Shown: positions 18,605 to 27,514, counted from the stretch's first letter. The stretch: 64,000 bases of DNA from Streptomyces sp. RB17 (GCF_009604455.1 NZ_WEGL01000003.1:310001-374000); one strand, 5' to 3'. Notes: generated by a model from the sequence alone, not told the origin. Numbers and translations are program-made.

Positions 18605-18623
18605 GTATACATGCGGCGTATAC
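18605..18623. promoter_or_regulatory. Paired GTATAC palindromes, likely PadR operator
   Basis: GTATAC occurs at 18605-18610 and 18618-18623, 13 bp apart, about 20-40 bp before the PadR ATG and in an otherwise GC-rich region. PadR repressors often bind AT-richer palindromes over their own promoter, so this is a good candidate for autoregulation of the PadR-ABC operon. Confidence 0.5.
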
Positions 18624-18644
18624 ACCGTGTGTAGAGTGCCGCAC

Positions 18645-19169
18645 ATGTCCATCGGTCACACCCTTCTGGGACTCCTGGAGTCCGGCCCGCGGCACGGCTA
18701 CGACCTCAAGCGGGCCTTCGACGAGAAGTTCGGTCACGACCGGCCACTGCACTACGGCCAGGTCTATTCCACGATGTCCCGGCTGCTGAAGCACGGCCTC
18801 GTGGAAGTCGACGGCATCGAGGCGGGCGGCGGCCCCGAGCGCAAGCGGTACGCCATCACCGACGCCGGCGTCACGGACGTCGAGCGCTGGCTCGGCACCC
18901 CGGAGAAGCCGGAGGAGTACCTGCAGTCGACCCTGTACACCAAGGTCGTCCTCGCCCTCCTCACCCACCGCGACGCCTCCGTCATCCTCGACGCCCAGCG
19001 CGCCGAGCACCTGCGCAGCATGCGGATCCTCACCGACCGCAAACGCAAGGGCGACCTCGCGGACCAGCTGATCTGCGACCACGCGCTGTTCCACCTGGAG
19101 GCCGATCTGCGCTGGCTGGAGCTGACGGCGGCGCGCCTCGACAAGCTCCGTGCGGCGGTGGCCAAGTGA
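18645..19169 (+). CDS. PadR-family transcriptional regulator
   Basis: 174 residues. The winged helix starts GHTLLGLLESGPRHGYDLKR and includes YGQVYSTMSRLLKHGLVEV and the wing GPERKRYAITDAG, all standard for PadR. The C-terminal helical domain (about 95-170) mediates dimers. Start ATG at 18645, four residues after a less likely in-frame start region. Its stop overlaps the GTG of the ABC ATPase gene. It most likely represses the downstream exporter until an antibiotic or envelope stressor binds. Confidence 0.92.
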   Translation: MSIGHTLLGLLESGPRHGYDLKRAFDEKFGHDRPLHYGQVYSTMSRLLKHGLVEVDGIEAGGGPERKRYAITDAGVTDVERWLGTPEKPEEYLQSTLYTKVVLALLTHRDASVILDAQRAEHLRSMRILTDRKRKGDLADQLICDHALFHLEADLRWLELTAARLDKLRAAVAK

Positions 19170-19855
19170 CCCCTCCCGCCGGCTCCCTGCTCGCCGCCGA
19201 GGACCTGCGCAAGGTCTACGGCCCCACGGTCGCCCTCGACGGCGCCGAGTTCTCCATCCACCCCGGCGAGGTCGTCGCCGTCATGGGCCCCTCCGGCTCC
19301 GGCAAGTCGACCCTGCTGCACTGCCTCGCCGGCATCGTGCCGCCCGACTCCGGGTCCATCCTCTACAACGGCCGCGAGCTGGCCGGCATGAGCGACGCCG
19401 AGCGCAGTGCGCTCCGGCGGTCCGAGTTCGGGTTCGTCTTCCAGTTCGGCCAGCTCGTGCCCGAGTTGACCTGCGTGGAGAACGTGGCGCTGCCGCTCAG
19501 GCTGAACGGCACCTCCCGCAAGCAGGCCGAGAAGGCCGCGCTCGCCTGGATGGAACGCCTGGAGGTGGACGACCTCGAGGGCAAGCGGCCCGGCGAGGTC
19601 TCCGGCGGCCAGGGGCAGCGCGTCGCGGTGGCGCGGGCGCTGGTCACCGGGCCCCGGGTGGTGTTCGCCGACGAACCGACCGGCGCGCTGGACTCCCTCA
19701 ACGGCGAGCGTGTGATGGAGCTGCTGACCGACGCGGCCCGCACCACCAACGCGGCCGTCGTGCTGGTCACGCACGAGCCCCGGGTGGCCGCCTACTCCGA
19801 CCGCGAGATCGTCGTACGCGACGGCAAGTCCCGGGACATGGAGCGCGCCGTATGA
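19166..19855 (+). CDS. ABC transporter ATP-binding protein (MacB/LolD type)
   Basis: 229 residues. Walker A GPSGSGKST (about 45-53), Q-loop FVFQFGQLVPELT, signature VSGGQGQRVAVARAL and Walker B VVFADEPTGALDS are all intact. This is the MacB/LolD-type ATPase that works with FtsX-like permeases to drive mechanotransmission, usually for peptide-antibiotic resistance or export. It overlaps the upstream PadR gene (GTGA) and the downstream permease (ATGA), so the three genes form one operon. Confidence 0.95.
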   Translation: MTPPAGSLLAAEDLRKVYGPTVALDGAEFSIHPGEVVAVMGPSGSGKSTLLHCLAGIVPPDSGSILYNGRELAGMSDAERSALRRSEFGFVFQFGQLVPELTCVENVALPLRLNGTSRKQAEKAALAWMERLEVDDLEGKRPGEVSGGQGQRVAVARALVTGPRVVFADEPTGALDSLNGERVMELLTDAARTTNAAVVLVTHEPRVAAYSDREIVVRDGKSRDMERAV

Positions 19856-22194
19856 GTACCCGGCAGTGGTCCCGGGATCTCGGCATGGGGGTCCGGTTCG
19901 CCGTCACCGGCGGGCGCGAGGGCTGGGTCCGGATGCTGCTGACCGCGGTCGGCGTCGGTCTCGGCGTGGCGCTGCTGCTGCTGACGACCGCGATCCCGAG
20001 CGCGCTCGCGGTACGGGACCAGCGCAACCAGGACCGCATGGACTACACCTACGGCCCGCACCGGCCGAAGGCAGCGAACACCCTGGTGATCTCCGACGCC
20101 GACAGCACCTTCCGCGGCAGCGACGTGCGCGGTCGGCTGGTGGAGCCCGAGGGGCCGCGGGCACCGCTCGCCCCGGGCCTCACGAAGTACCCGGCACCGG
20201 GCGAGATGGTCGTCTCCCCGGCGCTGGAGAAGCTGCTCGGCTCCGCCGACGGGAAACTGCTGCGCGAGCGGCTGCCGTACCGGATCGTCGGGACGATCGC
20301 CGAGCCCGGGCTCATCGGCTCGCACGAACTCGCCTACTACGCCGGCGCGAAGGACCTGGGCGCGCGCATCAACGGCTGGCGGACTGCCCGGATCACCCAC
20401 TTCGGGCCGCCGCAGGCGTCACCGGCCGACAAGGCCGACCCGGTGCTGATCCTGCTGGTACTGGTCGTCTTCGCGGTGCTGCTGACGCCGGTCGCCGTGT
20501 TCATCGCCGCAGCCGTACGGTTCGGCGGCGAGCGGCGCGACCGCAGGCTGGCCGCGCTGCGGCTGGTGGGCTCCGACAGCCGGATGACCCGGCGGATCGC
20601 GGCGGGCGAGGCGCTCGCCGGCTCGCTGCTCGGGCTGGTCTTCGGCACCGGTTTCTTCCTGCTCGGCCGGCAGCTCGCGGCCTCGGTCGAGATCATGGAC
20701 ATCAGCGTGTTCCCCAGCTATCTCAACCCCTCCCCGGCGCTTGCCGCGCTGGTCGCGGTCGCCGTTCCGGCGGCGGCGGTCCTGGTCACGCTGTTCGCGC
20801 TGCGCGGGGTGGTCATCGAACCGCTGGGCGTGGTCCGTACGGCCAAGCCCGCCCGCCGCCGGCTGTGGTGGCGGTTGCTGCTGCCGCTGGGCGGCCTCGG
20901 CTGCCTCGCGCCGATGATCGGACAGGGCCGGAACAACGGCACCTTCAACGAGTACCTGGTGATCGGCGGCGTCCTGCTGCTGCTCGTCGGCGTGACCGCG
21001 CTGCTGCCGTGGGTGGTCGAGGCGGTCGTGGCCCGGCTCGGGCACGGCGGGCTGTCCTGGCAACTGGCCGTACGACGGCTGCAGTTGAGCAGCGGCTCGG
21101 CGGCCAGGATGGTCAACGGCATCGCGGTCGCGGTGGCCGGGGCGATCGCTCTGCAGATGCTGTTCGCGGGGATCCAGGGCGACTACACCAAACCCACCGC
21201 GAAGGACACCGACCGCATCCAGATGCAGGTCAACCTGTCCCGCGGCCTCCCGTTCCTCCCGGTGGCCGGGAAGTTCGCCACGACCAAGGGCGTACGCCAG
21301 GTCACCGCGCTGGGCAGCACCGAACTCGGGGACGGGCGCTGGTCCCCCGATCGCGGCCCGGACCACACGGTGAGCCTCACCGTCGGCACCTGTGCCTCTC
21401 TGCGCGAGGTGGCCCGGCTGACCTCCTGTCACGACGGGGAGGCCTTCGCGGTGACGGGCGGGGAACGGGACGTCGACGTGAACACGCTCGCCCGGCCGGG
21501 CCGCACCCTCCACCTCAATATGAACGACGGCATGGGCAAGGGCCCGGACGTCCTCTGGACCGTGCCGCGCGGACTGAAGCAGGTCCGCGCCGTCACCGGC
21601 CCGATCGGGTTCAAGGAGAGCCAGGTGCTGCTGACACCGGCCGCCCTGTCCGGCCGCATGAGCAGCGCGCTGACCGGATCGATGTACCTCAGGCTCGACG
21701 AGTCGGTGCCGGACGTGCACGAGTACGTCCGCAACACGGCCGCGCGGATCGACCCGCTCGCGGACGCGATGGTGTGGTCGTCCACCGAGCAGTCGCGCAA
21801 GTTCACCTCCATCCGCACCGGTACGTTCGCCGGAGCCATCTGTGTGCTGGCGCTGATCGGCGCGAGCCTGCTGGTCTCCCAGCTGGAGCAGCTGCGCGAG
21901 CGGCGCAAGCTGCTGTCCTCGCTGGTCGCCTTCGGCACCCGGCGGCGCACCCTGAGCATGTCGGTGCTGTGGCAGACGGCGATCCCCATCTCCCTGGGCC
22001 TGCTGCTCGCCTCGGCCGTCGGGCTGACGCTGGGCACGGTGTTGCTGAAGATGGTGGGCGCGACGGTGGGCGTGGACTGGCCGGGCCTGCTGTCGATGAC
22101 CGGCGCCGGCGCGGCGGTGGTCCTCACGGTCACCCTGCTGAGCCTGCCTCCGCTGCTGCGGCTGATGCGGCCGGAGGGCCTGCGGACGGAGTAG
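19852..22194 (+). CDS. FtsX-like ABC permease, two FtsX domains
   Basis: 780 residues. A first membrane helix (MLLTAVGVGLGVALLLLTTA) is followed by an extracytoplasmic region, a first FtsX module (about 195-310; LRLVGSDSRMTRRIAAGEAL), helices around 340-380, a second extracytoplasmic region (about 435-640) and a second FtsX module (about 650-780; LSSLVAFGTRRRTLSMSVLWQ). This architecture matches BceB-like and similar antimicrobial peptide exporters or sensors in actinobacteria. The ATG overlaps the ATPase stop. A hairpin terminator follows. Confidence 0.92.
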   Translation: MSTRQWSRDLGMGVRFAVTGGREGWVRMLLTAVGVGLGVALLLLTTAIPSALAVRDQRNQDRMDYTYGPHRPKAANTLVISDADSTFRGSDVRGRLVEPEGPRAPLAPGLTKYPAPGEMVVSPALEKLLGSADGKLLRERLPYRIVGTIAEPGLIGSHELAYYAGAKDLGARINGWRTARITHFGPPQASPADKADPVLILLVLVVFAVLLTPVAVFIAAAVRFGGERRDRRLAALRLVGSDSRMTRRIAAGEALAGSLLGLVFGTGFFLLGRQLAASVEIMDISVFPSYLNPSPALAALVAVAVPAAAVLVTLFALRGVVIEPLGVVRTAKPARRRLWWRLLLPLGGLGCLAPMIGQGRNNGTFNEYLVIGGVLLLLVGVTALLPWVVEAVVARLGHGGLSWQLAVRRLQLSSGSAARMVNGIAVAVAGAIALQMLFAGIQGDYTKPTAKDTDRIQMQVNLSRGLPFLPVAGKFATTKGVRQVTALGSTELGDGRWSPDRGPDHTVSLTVGTCASLREVARLTSCHDGEAFAVTGGERDVDVNTLARPGRTLHLNMNDGMGKGPDVLWTVPRGLKQVRAVTGPIGFKESQVLLTPAALSGRMSSALTGSMYLRLDESVPDVHEYVRNTAARIDPLADAMVWSSTEQSRKFTSIRTGTFAGAICVLALIGASLLVSQLEQLRERRKLLSSLVAFGTRRRTLSMSVLWQTAIPISLGLLLASAVGLTLGTVLLKMVGATVGVDWPGLLSMTGAGAAVVLTVTLLSLPPLLRLMRPEGLRTE

Positions 22195-22215
22195 GAGCCG
22201 GGAGCGGAATCACGG

Positions 22216-22254
22216 CCGGCCGTGGGCCCCTCCCGTCCGGGAGCCCACGGCCGG
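22216..22254. terminator. Hairpin terminator after the ABC operon
   Basis: A 12-bp perfect outer stem CCGGCCGTGGGC / GCCCACGGCCGG (22216-22227 and 22243-22254), with further pairing inside, lies 21 bases after the permease stop. Confidence 0.75.
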
Positions 22255-22724
22255 TGCCTCACAGGCGGTGCTCCTGCCGTCGCCGATCCCTGGCGACGTG
22301 GCCGTGGCTGTCGACGGCGGTGCGGCGTGCCAGGCCCAGGCCCGCTGCCCCGCCCACCGGCGGGACGAGGACGCGAGTGGGCCGGGGCAGTCCAGCGGCC
22401 CCTCGTGCAGCATCCGTGCGACCTCGACGGTGCCGGTGTAGACCCTGCGTCCGGTGCGGAGAGCCAGGTCGCGGGCGGTACGGCGGCCGTCGGCGGGTGG
22501 GGTGCCGGTGGCCCGTTCGAGGCGTCCAACCGGCCGGCGACGGCGGCGAAGGCCGCGTCCCGCAGTGCCGGCAGGCACACCACCCGGAGCCGGGCGGCCC
22601 CCGCGTAGCCGTGCGTGATCAGCCCGGCGGCCGGCCGGCGCTTCCCGGACTCGCGCACCGGCGCCGCCCACCGCTCCCCTCGACGCGCAGGAGCAGCGCC
22701 TCGGTGCCGGAGGCGCCGGGGCTC
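22255..22724 (-). pseudogene. Possible degraded gene of unknown family
   Basis: No intact gene is present in this 470-bp gap. On the minus strand, protein-like segments appear in successive frames: one with HGYAGAARLRVVCLPALRD, then a frame change and RTARDLALRTGRRVYTGTVE. They suggest an old gene broken by frameshifts, read towards the ABC operon. I do not recognise the family, and high-GC noise can give similar frames. Confidence 0.3.
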
Positions 22725-23726
22725 TCAGGCGTCCGGGGCGAGCACCCGCACCGGCAGCACGCCCAGCGCACCGCGCAGGGCCGCCGCCAGTTCCTCGTAC
22801 TCGGCCGACCGGGCCGCGCCCGCGCGCATGGCGAAGGCGACCCGACGGCTCGGCGCCGGCTCGGCGAAGTAGCCGGTGAGGAGCTGGCTGCTGCGGGTGG
22901 TCTCCAGCTTCAGGGCCGTACGCGGCAGCAGGGTGCAGCCGAGACCCCCGGCGACCAGCTGAACCAGCGTCGAGAGGCCGGCTGCCGTGGTGGTGACCGG
23001 CGCGCCCTCCCGTCGCCCACCACCACCCTCGACCGAGGGGCTTCGCCGCGCCCCCTTGAATCCCGGCCCCGCCTCCCGGCAGATGTCCAGGGCCTGGTCG
23101 CGCAGGCAGTGACCCTCGTCCAGGAGCAGCAGGTTGAGCTCCCGCAGCGCCTCGCGCGGGATGCCCTCGCGGCCGCCGAGCCAGTGGTCGAGCGGGGTGA
23201 CGAGCACGAAGTCCTCGTCGAACAGCGGGAGTTCGACGACTCCGGGCACGCCGAGCGGCACCGCAAGCAACAGCAGGTCCAGGCGGCCGGAGCCCAGGCC
23301 GTCGATCAGACTGGCGGTCTGCTCCTCGTGCACCTGGAGGTCGAGCTGCGGATAGCGCTCGTGGACCAGCCGCAGCACGGCCGGCAGGAGGTACGGCGCG
23401 ACCGTCGGGATCACCCCGAGGCGCAGGACGCCGGTGAACGGCGCCCGGACCGCCTCGGCCTCCTCCAGCAGCGCCCCGACGGCGTCCAGCACCGCCTTCG
23501 CCCGTACGGCCAGCCGCTCGCCCGCGGGTGAGAGCAGCACCTTGCGCGTCGTACGCTCGAGGAGGGTCACCCCGAGGGTCTCCTCCAGCGCCGAGACCGC
23601 GCCGGACAGGGCGGGCTGGCTCGTCCCGATCGCGGCCGCCGCGTCCCGGAAGTGCAGATGCTCGGCCACGGCGGCGAAGGCACGCAGCTGTGCGAGGCTC
23701 GGCTGCCTGCGCTTGCCGTTACTCAT
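22725..23726 (-). CDS. oxyR: OxyR, peroxide-sensing LysR-type regulator with an insertion
   Basis: LysR-family activator/repressor of the divergent ahpC-ahpD operon, sensing peroxide by disulfide formation. 333 residues from the ATG at 23726. The N-terminal winged helix contains SLAQLRAFAAVAEHLHFRDA and SQPALSGAVSALEETLG. The redox cysteines are Cys207 and Cys216 (GHCLRDQALDIC), nine residues apart as in other OxyR proteins. Residues about 221-240 form a Gly/Arg-rich insertion that other OxyR proteins known to me lack; they run about 20 residues shorter. The frame is intact through it. Confidence 0.9.
   Translation of the reverse strand: MSNGKRRQPSLAQLRAFAAVAEHLHFRDAAAAIGTSQPALSGAVSALEETLGVTLLERTTRKVLLSPAGERLAVRAKAVLDAVGALLEEAEAVRAPFTGVLRLGVIPTVAPYLLPAVLRLVHERYPQLDLQVHEEQTASLIDGLGSGRLDLLLLAVPLGVPGVVELPLFDEDFVLVTPLDHWLGGREGIPREALRELNLLLLDEGHCLRDQALDICREAGPGFKGARRSPSVEGGGGRREGAPVTTTAAGLSTLVQLVAGGLGCTLLPRTALKLETTRSSQLLTGYFAEPAPSRRVAFAMRAGAARSAEYEELAAALRGALGVLPVRVLAPDA
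23007..23066 (-). repeat. In-frame repeat-like insertion inside oxyR
   Basis: The segment encodes about 20 extra residues (GFKGARRSPSVEGGGGRREG) directly after the second redox cysteine. On the coding strand it contains GGGGCGCGGCGAAGCCCC, a palindromic start typical of intergenic Streptomyces repeats, followed by a G-rich tail (GGGTGGTGGTGGGCGACGGG). The length is a multiple of three, so the frame survives. Confidence 0.5.
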
Positions 23727-23732
23727 GGTCAC

Positions 23733-23751
23733 TGATAACCACCTCCGATCA
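23733..23751. promoter_or_regulatory. LysR-type box TGAT-N11-ATCA between oxyR and ahpC
   Basis: TGAT at 23733-23736 and ATCA at 23748-23751 form a dyad with an 11-base spacer, fitting the T-N11-A rule for LysR-type binding sites. It starts seven bases upstream of the oxyR ATG in the 139-bp divergent gap. The following AT-rich stretch (23765-23785) is the likely promoter zone for ahpC. Confidence 0.5.
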
Positions 23752-23865
23752 ACATGACCGAGTGTAGCTATTTCACTAATCAATGCACCCTGTGCCAACA
23801 TCGACGGCGTCCAACCCATGGGAAAGATCCTCAAAAGGGGCCTTTCCTCGCTGCAAGGAGAGCGT

Positions 23866-24420
23866 GTGCTCACTGTCGGTGACAAGTTCCCCGAGTTCGA
23901 ACTGACCGCCTGCGTCTCGCTGGAGAAGGGCAAGGAGTTCGAGCAGATCCACCACAAGTCCTACGAGGGCAAGTGGCTGGTCGTTTTCGCGTGGCCCAAG
24001 GACTTCACCTTCGTGTGCCCGACCGAGATCGCCGCGTTCGGCAAGCTGAACGACGAGTTCGCCGACCGCGACGCCCAGATCCTCGGCTTCTCCGGTGACT
24101 CCGAGTTCGTCCACCACGCCTGGCGCAAGGACCACCCGGACCTGACCGACCTGCCGTTCCCGATGATGGCCGACTCCAAGCACGAGCTGATGCGCGACCT
24201 GGGCATCGAGGGCGAGGACGGCTTCGCACAGCGCGCCGTCTTCATCGTCGACCCGAACCGCGAGATCCAGTTCACCATGGTCACCGCCGGTTCCGTGGGC
24301 CGTAACCCCAAGGAGGTCCTGCGGGTCCTGGACGCCCTGCAGACCGACGAGCTGTGCCCGTGCAACTGGAGCAAGGGCGAGGACACCCTGGACCCGGTCG
24401 CGCTGCTGGCTGGTGAGTGA
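23866..24420 (+). CDS. ahpC: Alkyl hydroperoxide reductase, peroxiredoxin subunit
   Basis: 2-Cys peroxiredoxin reducing organic peroxides and hydrogen peroxide. 184 residues from a GTG at 23866 that lies five bases after AAGGAG; the longer in-frame ATG at 23818 has no such site. Peroxidatic Cys51 lies in FTFVCPTEIAAFG, and the resolving site is Cys164/Cys166 in ELCPCNWSKGED. In actinobacteria AhpC is recycled by AhpD, encoded three bases downstream, instead of AhpF. Under OxyR control by position. Confidence 0.95.
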   Translation: MLTVGDKFPEFELTACVSLEKGKEFEQIHHKSYEGKWLVVFAWPKDFTFVCPTEIAAFGKLNDEFADRDAQILGFSGDSEFVHHAWRKDHPDLTDLPFPMMADSKHELMRDLGIEGEDGFAQRAVFIVDPNREIQFTMVTAGSVGRNPKEVLRVLDALQTDELCPCNWSKGEDTLDPVALLAGE

Positions 24421-24423
24421 CCC

Positions 24424-24966
24424 ATGTCGCTCGACTCGCTGAAGTCCCGCGTCCCGGACTACGCCAAGGACCTCAAGCTCAACCTGGGCTCGGTCATCGG
24501 CAACTCCGACCTGCCCGGGCAGCAGCTGTGGGGCACGGTGCTGGCGACCGCCATCGCCTCCCGTTCCCCGATCGTGCTGCGTGAGCTGGAGCCGGAGGCG
24601 AAGGCGAACCTCACGCCGGAGGCGTACACGGCCGCCAAGTCGGCCGCCGCGATCATGGCGATGAACAACGTCTTCTACCGGACGCGTCACCTGCTGTCGG
24701 ACCACGAGTACGGCACCCTGCGCGCGGGCCTGCGGATGAACGTCATCGGCAACCCGGGCGTGGAGAAGGTCGACTTCGAGCTGTGGTCGTTCGCGGTCTC
24801 CGCGATCAACGGCTGCGGCATGTGCCTGGACTCGCACGAGCAGGTGCTGCGCAAGGCGGGCGTGGAGCGCGAGGTCGTCCAGGAGGCGTTCAAGATCGCC
24901 TCGGTGATCCAGGCGGTCGGCGTCACCCTTGACGCGGAGGCGGTGCTGGCCGAGTCGGCCGAGTAA
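24424..24966 (+). CDS. ahpD: Alkyl hydroperoxide reductase AhpD
   Basis: Carboxymuconolactone-decarboxylase-fold disulfide reductase that passes electrons from lipoamide systems to AhpC. 180 residues, two CMD repeats. The active-site motif [13 protein letters not shown] gives Cys131, Cys134 and His138, the thiol-relay residues known from mycobacterial AhpD. It starts three bases after the ahpC stop, so the genes are cotranscribed, and ends at a strong terminator. Confidence 0.95.
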   Translation: MSLDSLKSRVPDYAKDLKLNLGSVIGNSDLPGQQLWGTVLATAIASRSPIVLRELEPEAKANLTPEAYTAAKSAAAIMAMNNVFYRTRHLLSDHEYGTLRAGLRMNVIGNPGVEKVDFELWSFAVSAINGCGMCLDSHEQVLRKAGVEREVVQEAFKIASVIQAVGVTLDAEAVLAESAE

Positions 24967-24981
24967 CCCGCGCGGCGCATC

Positions 24982-25014
24982 ACGGCCCCTGTCCACCCGG
25001 TGGACAGGGGCCGT
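24982..25014. terminator. Hairpin terminator after ahpD
   Basis: A 15-bp perfect stem (ACGGCCCCTGTCCAC / GTGGACAGGGGCCGT) with a 3-base loop lies 15 bases after the ahpD stop and 95 bases before the convergent gene end. Confidence 0.88.
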
Positions 25015-25109
25015 CGTCAGTCTTGAACTCCGCCGCCCGGTGCCGCCGGTGCAGGGAGCGGGAGCCTGGCCGGAGTCCGCCCGCCACGGCCGGCTGCCGG
25101 CGCAGGACG

Positions 25110-26468
25110 CTAGGGCCTGTCCGGCTCCGCGCCGGTCGTCGCCGGTACCTCCCCGTTCGCTGCCTCCTCCGGAGGTACGGCCTGGTTGATCCCCGCTTCC
25201 TGGGCGTACTGGCGCAGATATCCCACCACCGTGTTGGTCACCGCCACCAGTGGTACGGCCACCACCGCGCCGCCGATGCCGGCCACCATGCCGCCGGCGG
25301 CGACCGTGAGGACGACGGCGAGCGGGTGGACGCGGACCGCGCGGCCCAGGATGAACGGCTGGAGGACGTGGCCCTCGATCTGCTGGACCGCGAGGACGAC
25401 GATCAACGTCATGACGGCCGTGAAGACGCCCTGGGTCACCAGCGCCACGATCACCGCGAGCGCGCCGGAGGCGACCGCGCCGACGAGCGGGATGAACGAG
25501 AACAGGAAGATGAAGACGGCCAGCGGGACGGCCATCGGCACGTCCAGGAAGTAGATGCCGATGCCGATGAAGGTCGCGTCGATCAGGGCGACCAGGACCG
25601 TGCCGCGGACGTAGGCGGTCAGGGTGCGCCAGGCGCGCGGGCCGGCGCCGGCCACGCCCGGGCGGGCCGCGGCGGGCACCAGCTTCAGGAACCACTCCCA
25701 GATGCGCTTGCCGTCGTAGAGCAGGAACAGCGTCGAGAAGAACACCAGCAGGATGCCGGTGAGGGCCTCGATGATGACCTGAACGCCCTCCAGGCCCGCG
25801 GACGTTATCTGGTCGGCGTTGGCGCCGATCGCCTCGCGGAGGTTCTTGGCGATCTGGTTGATCTGCTTGTCGGTGACGTGGAACGGGCTCTTCAGCAGCC
25901 AGTCGCGCAGGTCGTCGATGCCGGACTGGATCTGGTTGGAGAGCGTGTCGATGTTCTCCATGACCTGCCAGGTCACGAACCAGCCCATCAGCCCGATGAC
26001 GACGAACCCGCTGATCGCGGTGAGCGCGGTGGCCGGGCCGCGCGGCACGCCCCGGCGGGTGAGCCGGGCGACCGTCGGCTGCAGCAGCGCGGTGACGAGC
26101 AGGGCGATGACGAAGGCGAACACCACCAGCTGGACCGCGCTGATGACCCGCATCAGGACCCAGACGGTGCCGGCGAGGACCAGCATGCGCCAGCCGGCCT
26201 CGGCCGCGACCCGCACGCCCCAGGGGACGGCTTCCACGGGGTCGGGGCGGTGGCCGGCCGCGGGTACGGGCCGGCGGGCGGGCGGTACGGCGGCCTCGGC
26301 GACGGGGTCCGGGACGGCGGGCCGCGGCGGGGTCGGCGGGGTGTCGGAGGGTTCCGGAGGCTCCGGGGCGTGCTCGCGCTCCACCTCCGCGCGGCGCTCG
26401 TCCAGGCGCTCGCTCATCTCGGTGAGACCGGCACCGAGCCTGCCGAGCCACCCTGGCACTCGCGACAT
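25110..26468 (-). CDS. AI-2E transporter family permease
   Basis: 452 residues with a charged, proline-rich cytoplasmic N-terminus (about 1-90) and about seven to eight membrane helices. Family marks are the LFLLYDGKRIWEWFLKLVP segment, LFSFIPLVGAVASGALAVI and the C-terminal QQIEGHVLQPFILGRAVRVHP. Members export small molecules or exchange sodium and protons; the name from AI-2 does not prove a quorum-sensing role. I start at ATG 26468 (MSRVPGWLGRL), preceded by GAAGAGGA; a longer frame exists but looks non-coding. Confidence 0.88.
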   Translation of the reverse strand: MSRVPGWLGRLGAGLTEMSERLDERRAEVEREHAPEPPEPSDTPPTPPRPAVPDPVAEAAVPPARRPVPAAGHRPDPVEAVPWGVRVAAEAGWRMLVLAGTVWVLMRVISAVQLVVFAFVIALLVTALLQPTVARLTRRGVPRGPATALTAISGFVVIGLMGWFVTWQVMENIDTLSNQIQSGIDDLRDWLLKSPFHVTDKQINQIAKNLREAIGANADQITSAGLEGVQVIIEALTGILLVFFSTLFLLYDGKRIWEWFLKLVPAAARPGVAGAGPRAWRTLTAYVRGTVLVALIDATFIGIGIYFLDVPMAVPLAVFIFLFSFIPLVGAVASGALAVIVALVTQGVFTAVMTLIVVLAVQQIEGHVLQPFILGRAVRVHPLAVVLTVAAGGMVAGIGGAVVAVPLVAVTNTVVGYLRQYAQEAGINQAVPPEEAANGEVPATTGAEPDRP

Positions 26469-26551
26469 GATCCGTCCTCTTCCCCCGCGTCCCCGCGTGC
26501 TCGCCACCTCTGCTCCCCCTGGAGGCATCGGGTACGACCGTACAGGGCGAA

Positions 26552-26580
26552 AGCCCCTCCCCTAAGGACGGGGAGGGGCT
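26552..26580. terminator. Hairpin terminator of the transglycosylase gene
   Basis: AGCCCCTCCCC (26552-26562) pairs perfectly with GGGGAGGGGCT (26570-26580) around a 7-base loop, between the transglycosylase stop and the AI-2E gene start on the same strand. Confidence 0.8.
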
Positions 26581-26669
26581 GCGCAAGGTTGAGAGGGCCG
26601 CGGGAGCGCCCCACTTGGCCGCGGGGCCGCGTCACTGTGCGGCTCCGCCGGCCGAACCCGGCGGGGTTC

Positions 26670-27368
26670 CTAGTACCAGTGGTTGGCCTGCCAGAAGGAC
26701 CAGGCCTGGCAGGGGCTGTGGTACCGGTCGTTCATGTAGTTGAGGCCCCATTTGATCTGGGTCGCCGGGTTGGTCCGCCAGTCGGCGCCGGCCGAGGCGT
26801 ACTTGCCGGCGGGCAGGGCCTGGAAGAGACCGTAGGCACCGGAGGAGGCGTTCGTCGCCTGGTAGTTCCAGCTGGACTCGTGGTCCACGATGTTGCTGAA
26901 GCACTGGAACTGGTCGGCCGCCACCAACTGGCGCGCCATCGCCTGGATCTGCGCGACGGTGTAGCTGCTCTGCACGGGGAAGCTGGAGGAGTCGCGGGCA
27001 CTGTCGCGGCTGGCCGCGGTCTTCGCCTGGGCGCGCTCCTTGGCCTCCTTGGCCGCCTGCTCGGCCGCGGCCTTCTTGGCGACCGCGGTCTCGGCGGCTG
27101 CCTTGCGGGCGGCCGCCTCGGCGTCCTTCTTGGCGCTCGCGTCCGCGGCGATGGCCTGGGCGTCGGCCTGCTGCGTCAGCGACGCGGACTGGACCTGTGC
27201 CTGCTGACCCGCGGGTATGTCTGCGAGGAGCGTGGTGTCGGCTGCCGTCGCCTCGGCGTCGTTGTTGTTCTGCGCGACGCTGCCCGAGGCAACTCCGACG
27301 ACGCTTCCGACGGCGGTGACCGCGGTGGCCGAGGCCACTGCGAATCCCCGGACCGAAATCCGGCTCAC
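26670..27368 (-). CDS. Secreted lytic transglycosylase-like (SLT) protein
   Basis: 232 residues. A signal peptide (SVRGFAVASATAVTAVGSVV, cleaved near AQNNN) is followed by an Ala/Lys/Glu-rich coiled coil (about 75-130, many AAAE/KKAA heptads) and a C-terminal lysozyme-like domain (about 150-232). That domain contains the likely catalytic Glu in NIVDHESSWNYQATNASSGA, plus GLFQALP and WGLNYMNDRYHSPCQAW. It should cut or remodel peptidoglycan. I choose the GTG at 27368 because GGAAGG lies 5-6 bases upstream; ATG 27386 is the alternative. The leader is about 400 bases and structured. Confidence 0.85.
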   Translation of the reverse strand: MSRISVRGFAVASATAVTAVGSVVGVASGSVAQNNNDAEATAADTTLLADIPAGQQAQVQSASLTQQADAQAIAADASAKKDAEAAARKAAAETAVAKKAAAEQAAKEAKERAQAKTAASRDSARDSSSFPVQSSYTVAQIQAMARQLVAADQFQCFSNIVDHESSWNYQATNASSGAYGLFQALPAGKYASAGADWRTNPATQIKWGLNYMNDRYHSPCQAWSFWQANHWY

Positions 27369-27514
27369 ACGGTTTCCTTCCAGCATCGCCCGCTTCGGTG
27401 ACCCTGGCGGACGCAATCGTGCCCCTGGCACTGGCCTCCCAACTGCGGGGTCACGGGAGGCGCGGGCCCGGTGGGCAACTCCCCCTTCGGGGAGCGCCGC
27501 GTGGTGCTCGGGCG

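Noticed and set aside
25110..26468. AI-2 quorum-sensing exporter
   Set aside because: The family name comes from one member. Streptomyces are not known to use AI-2 in this way and no luxS is nearby, so only a general permease call is made.
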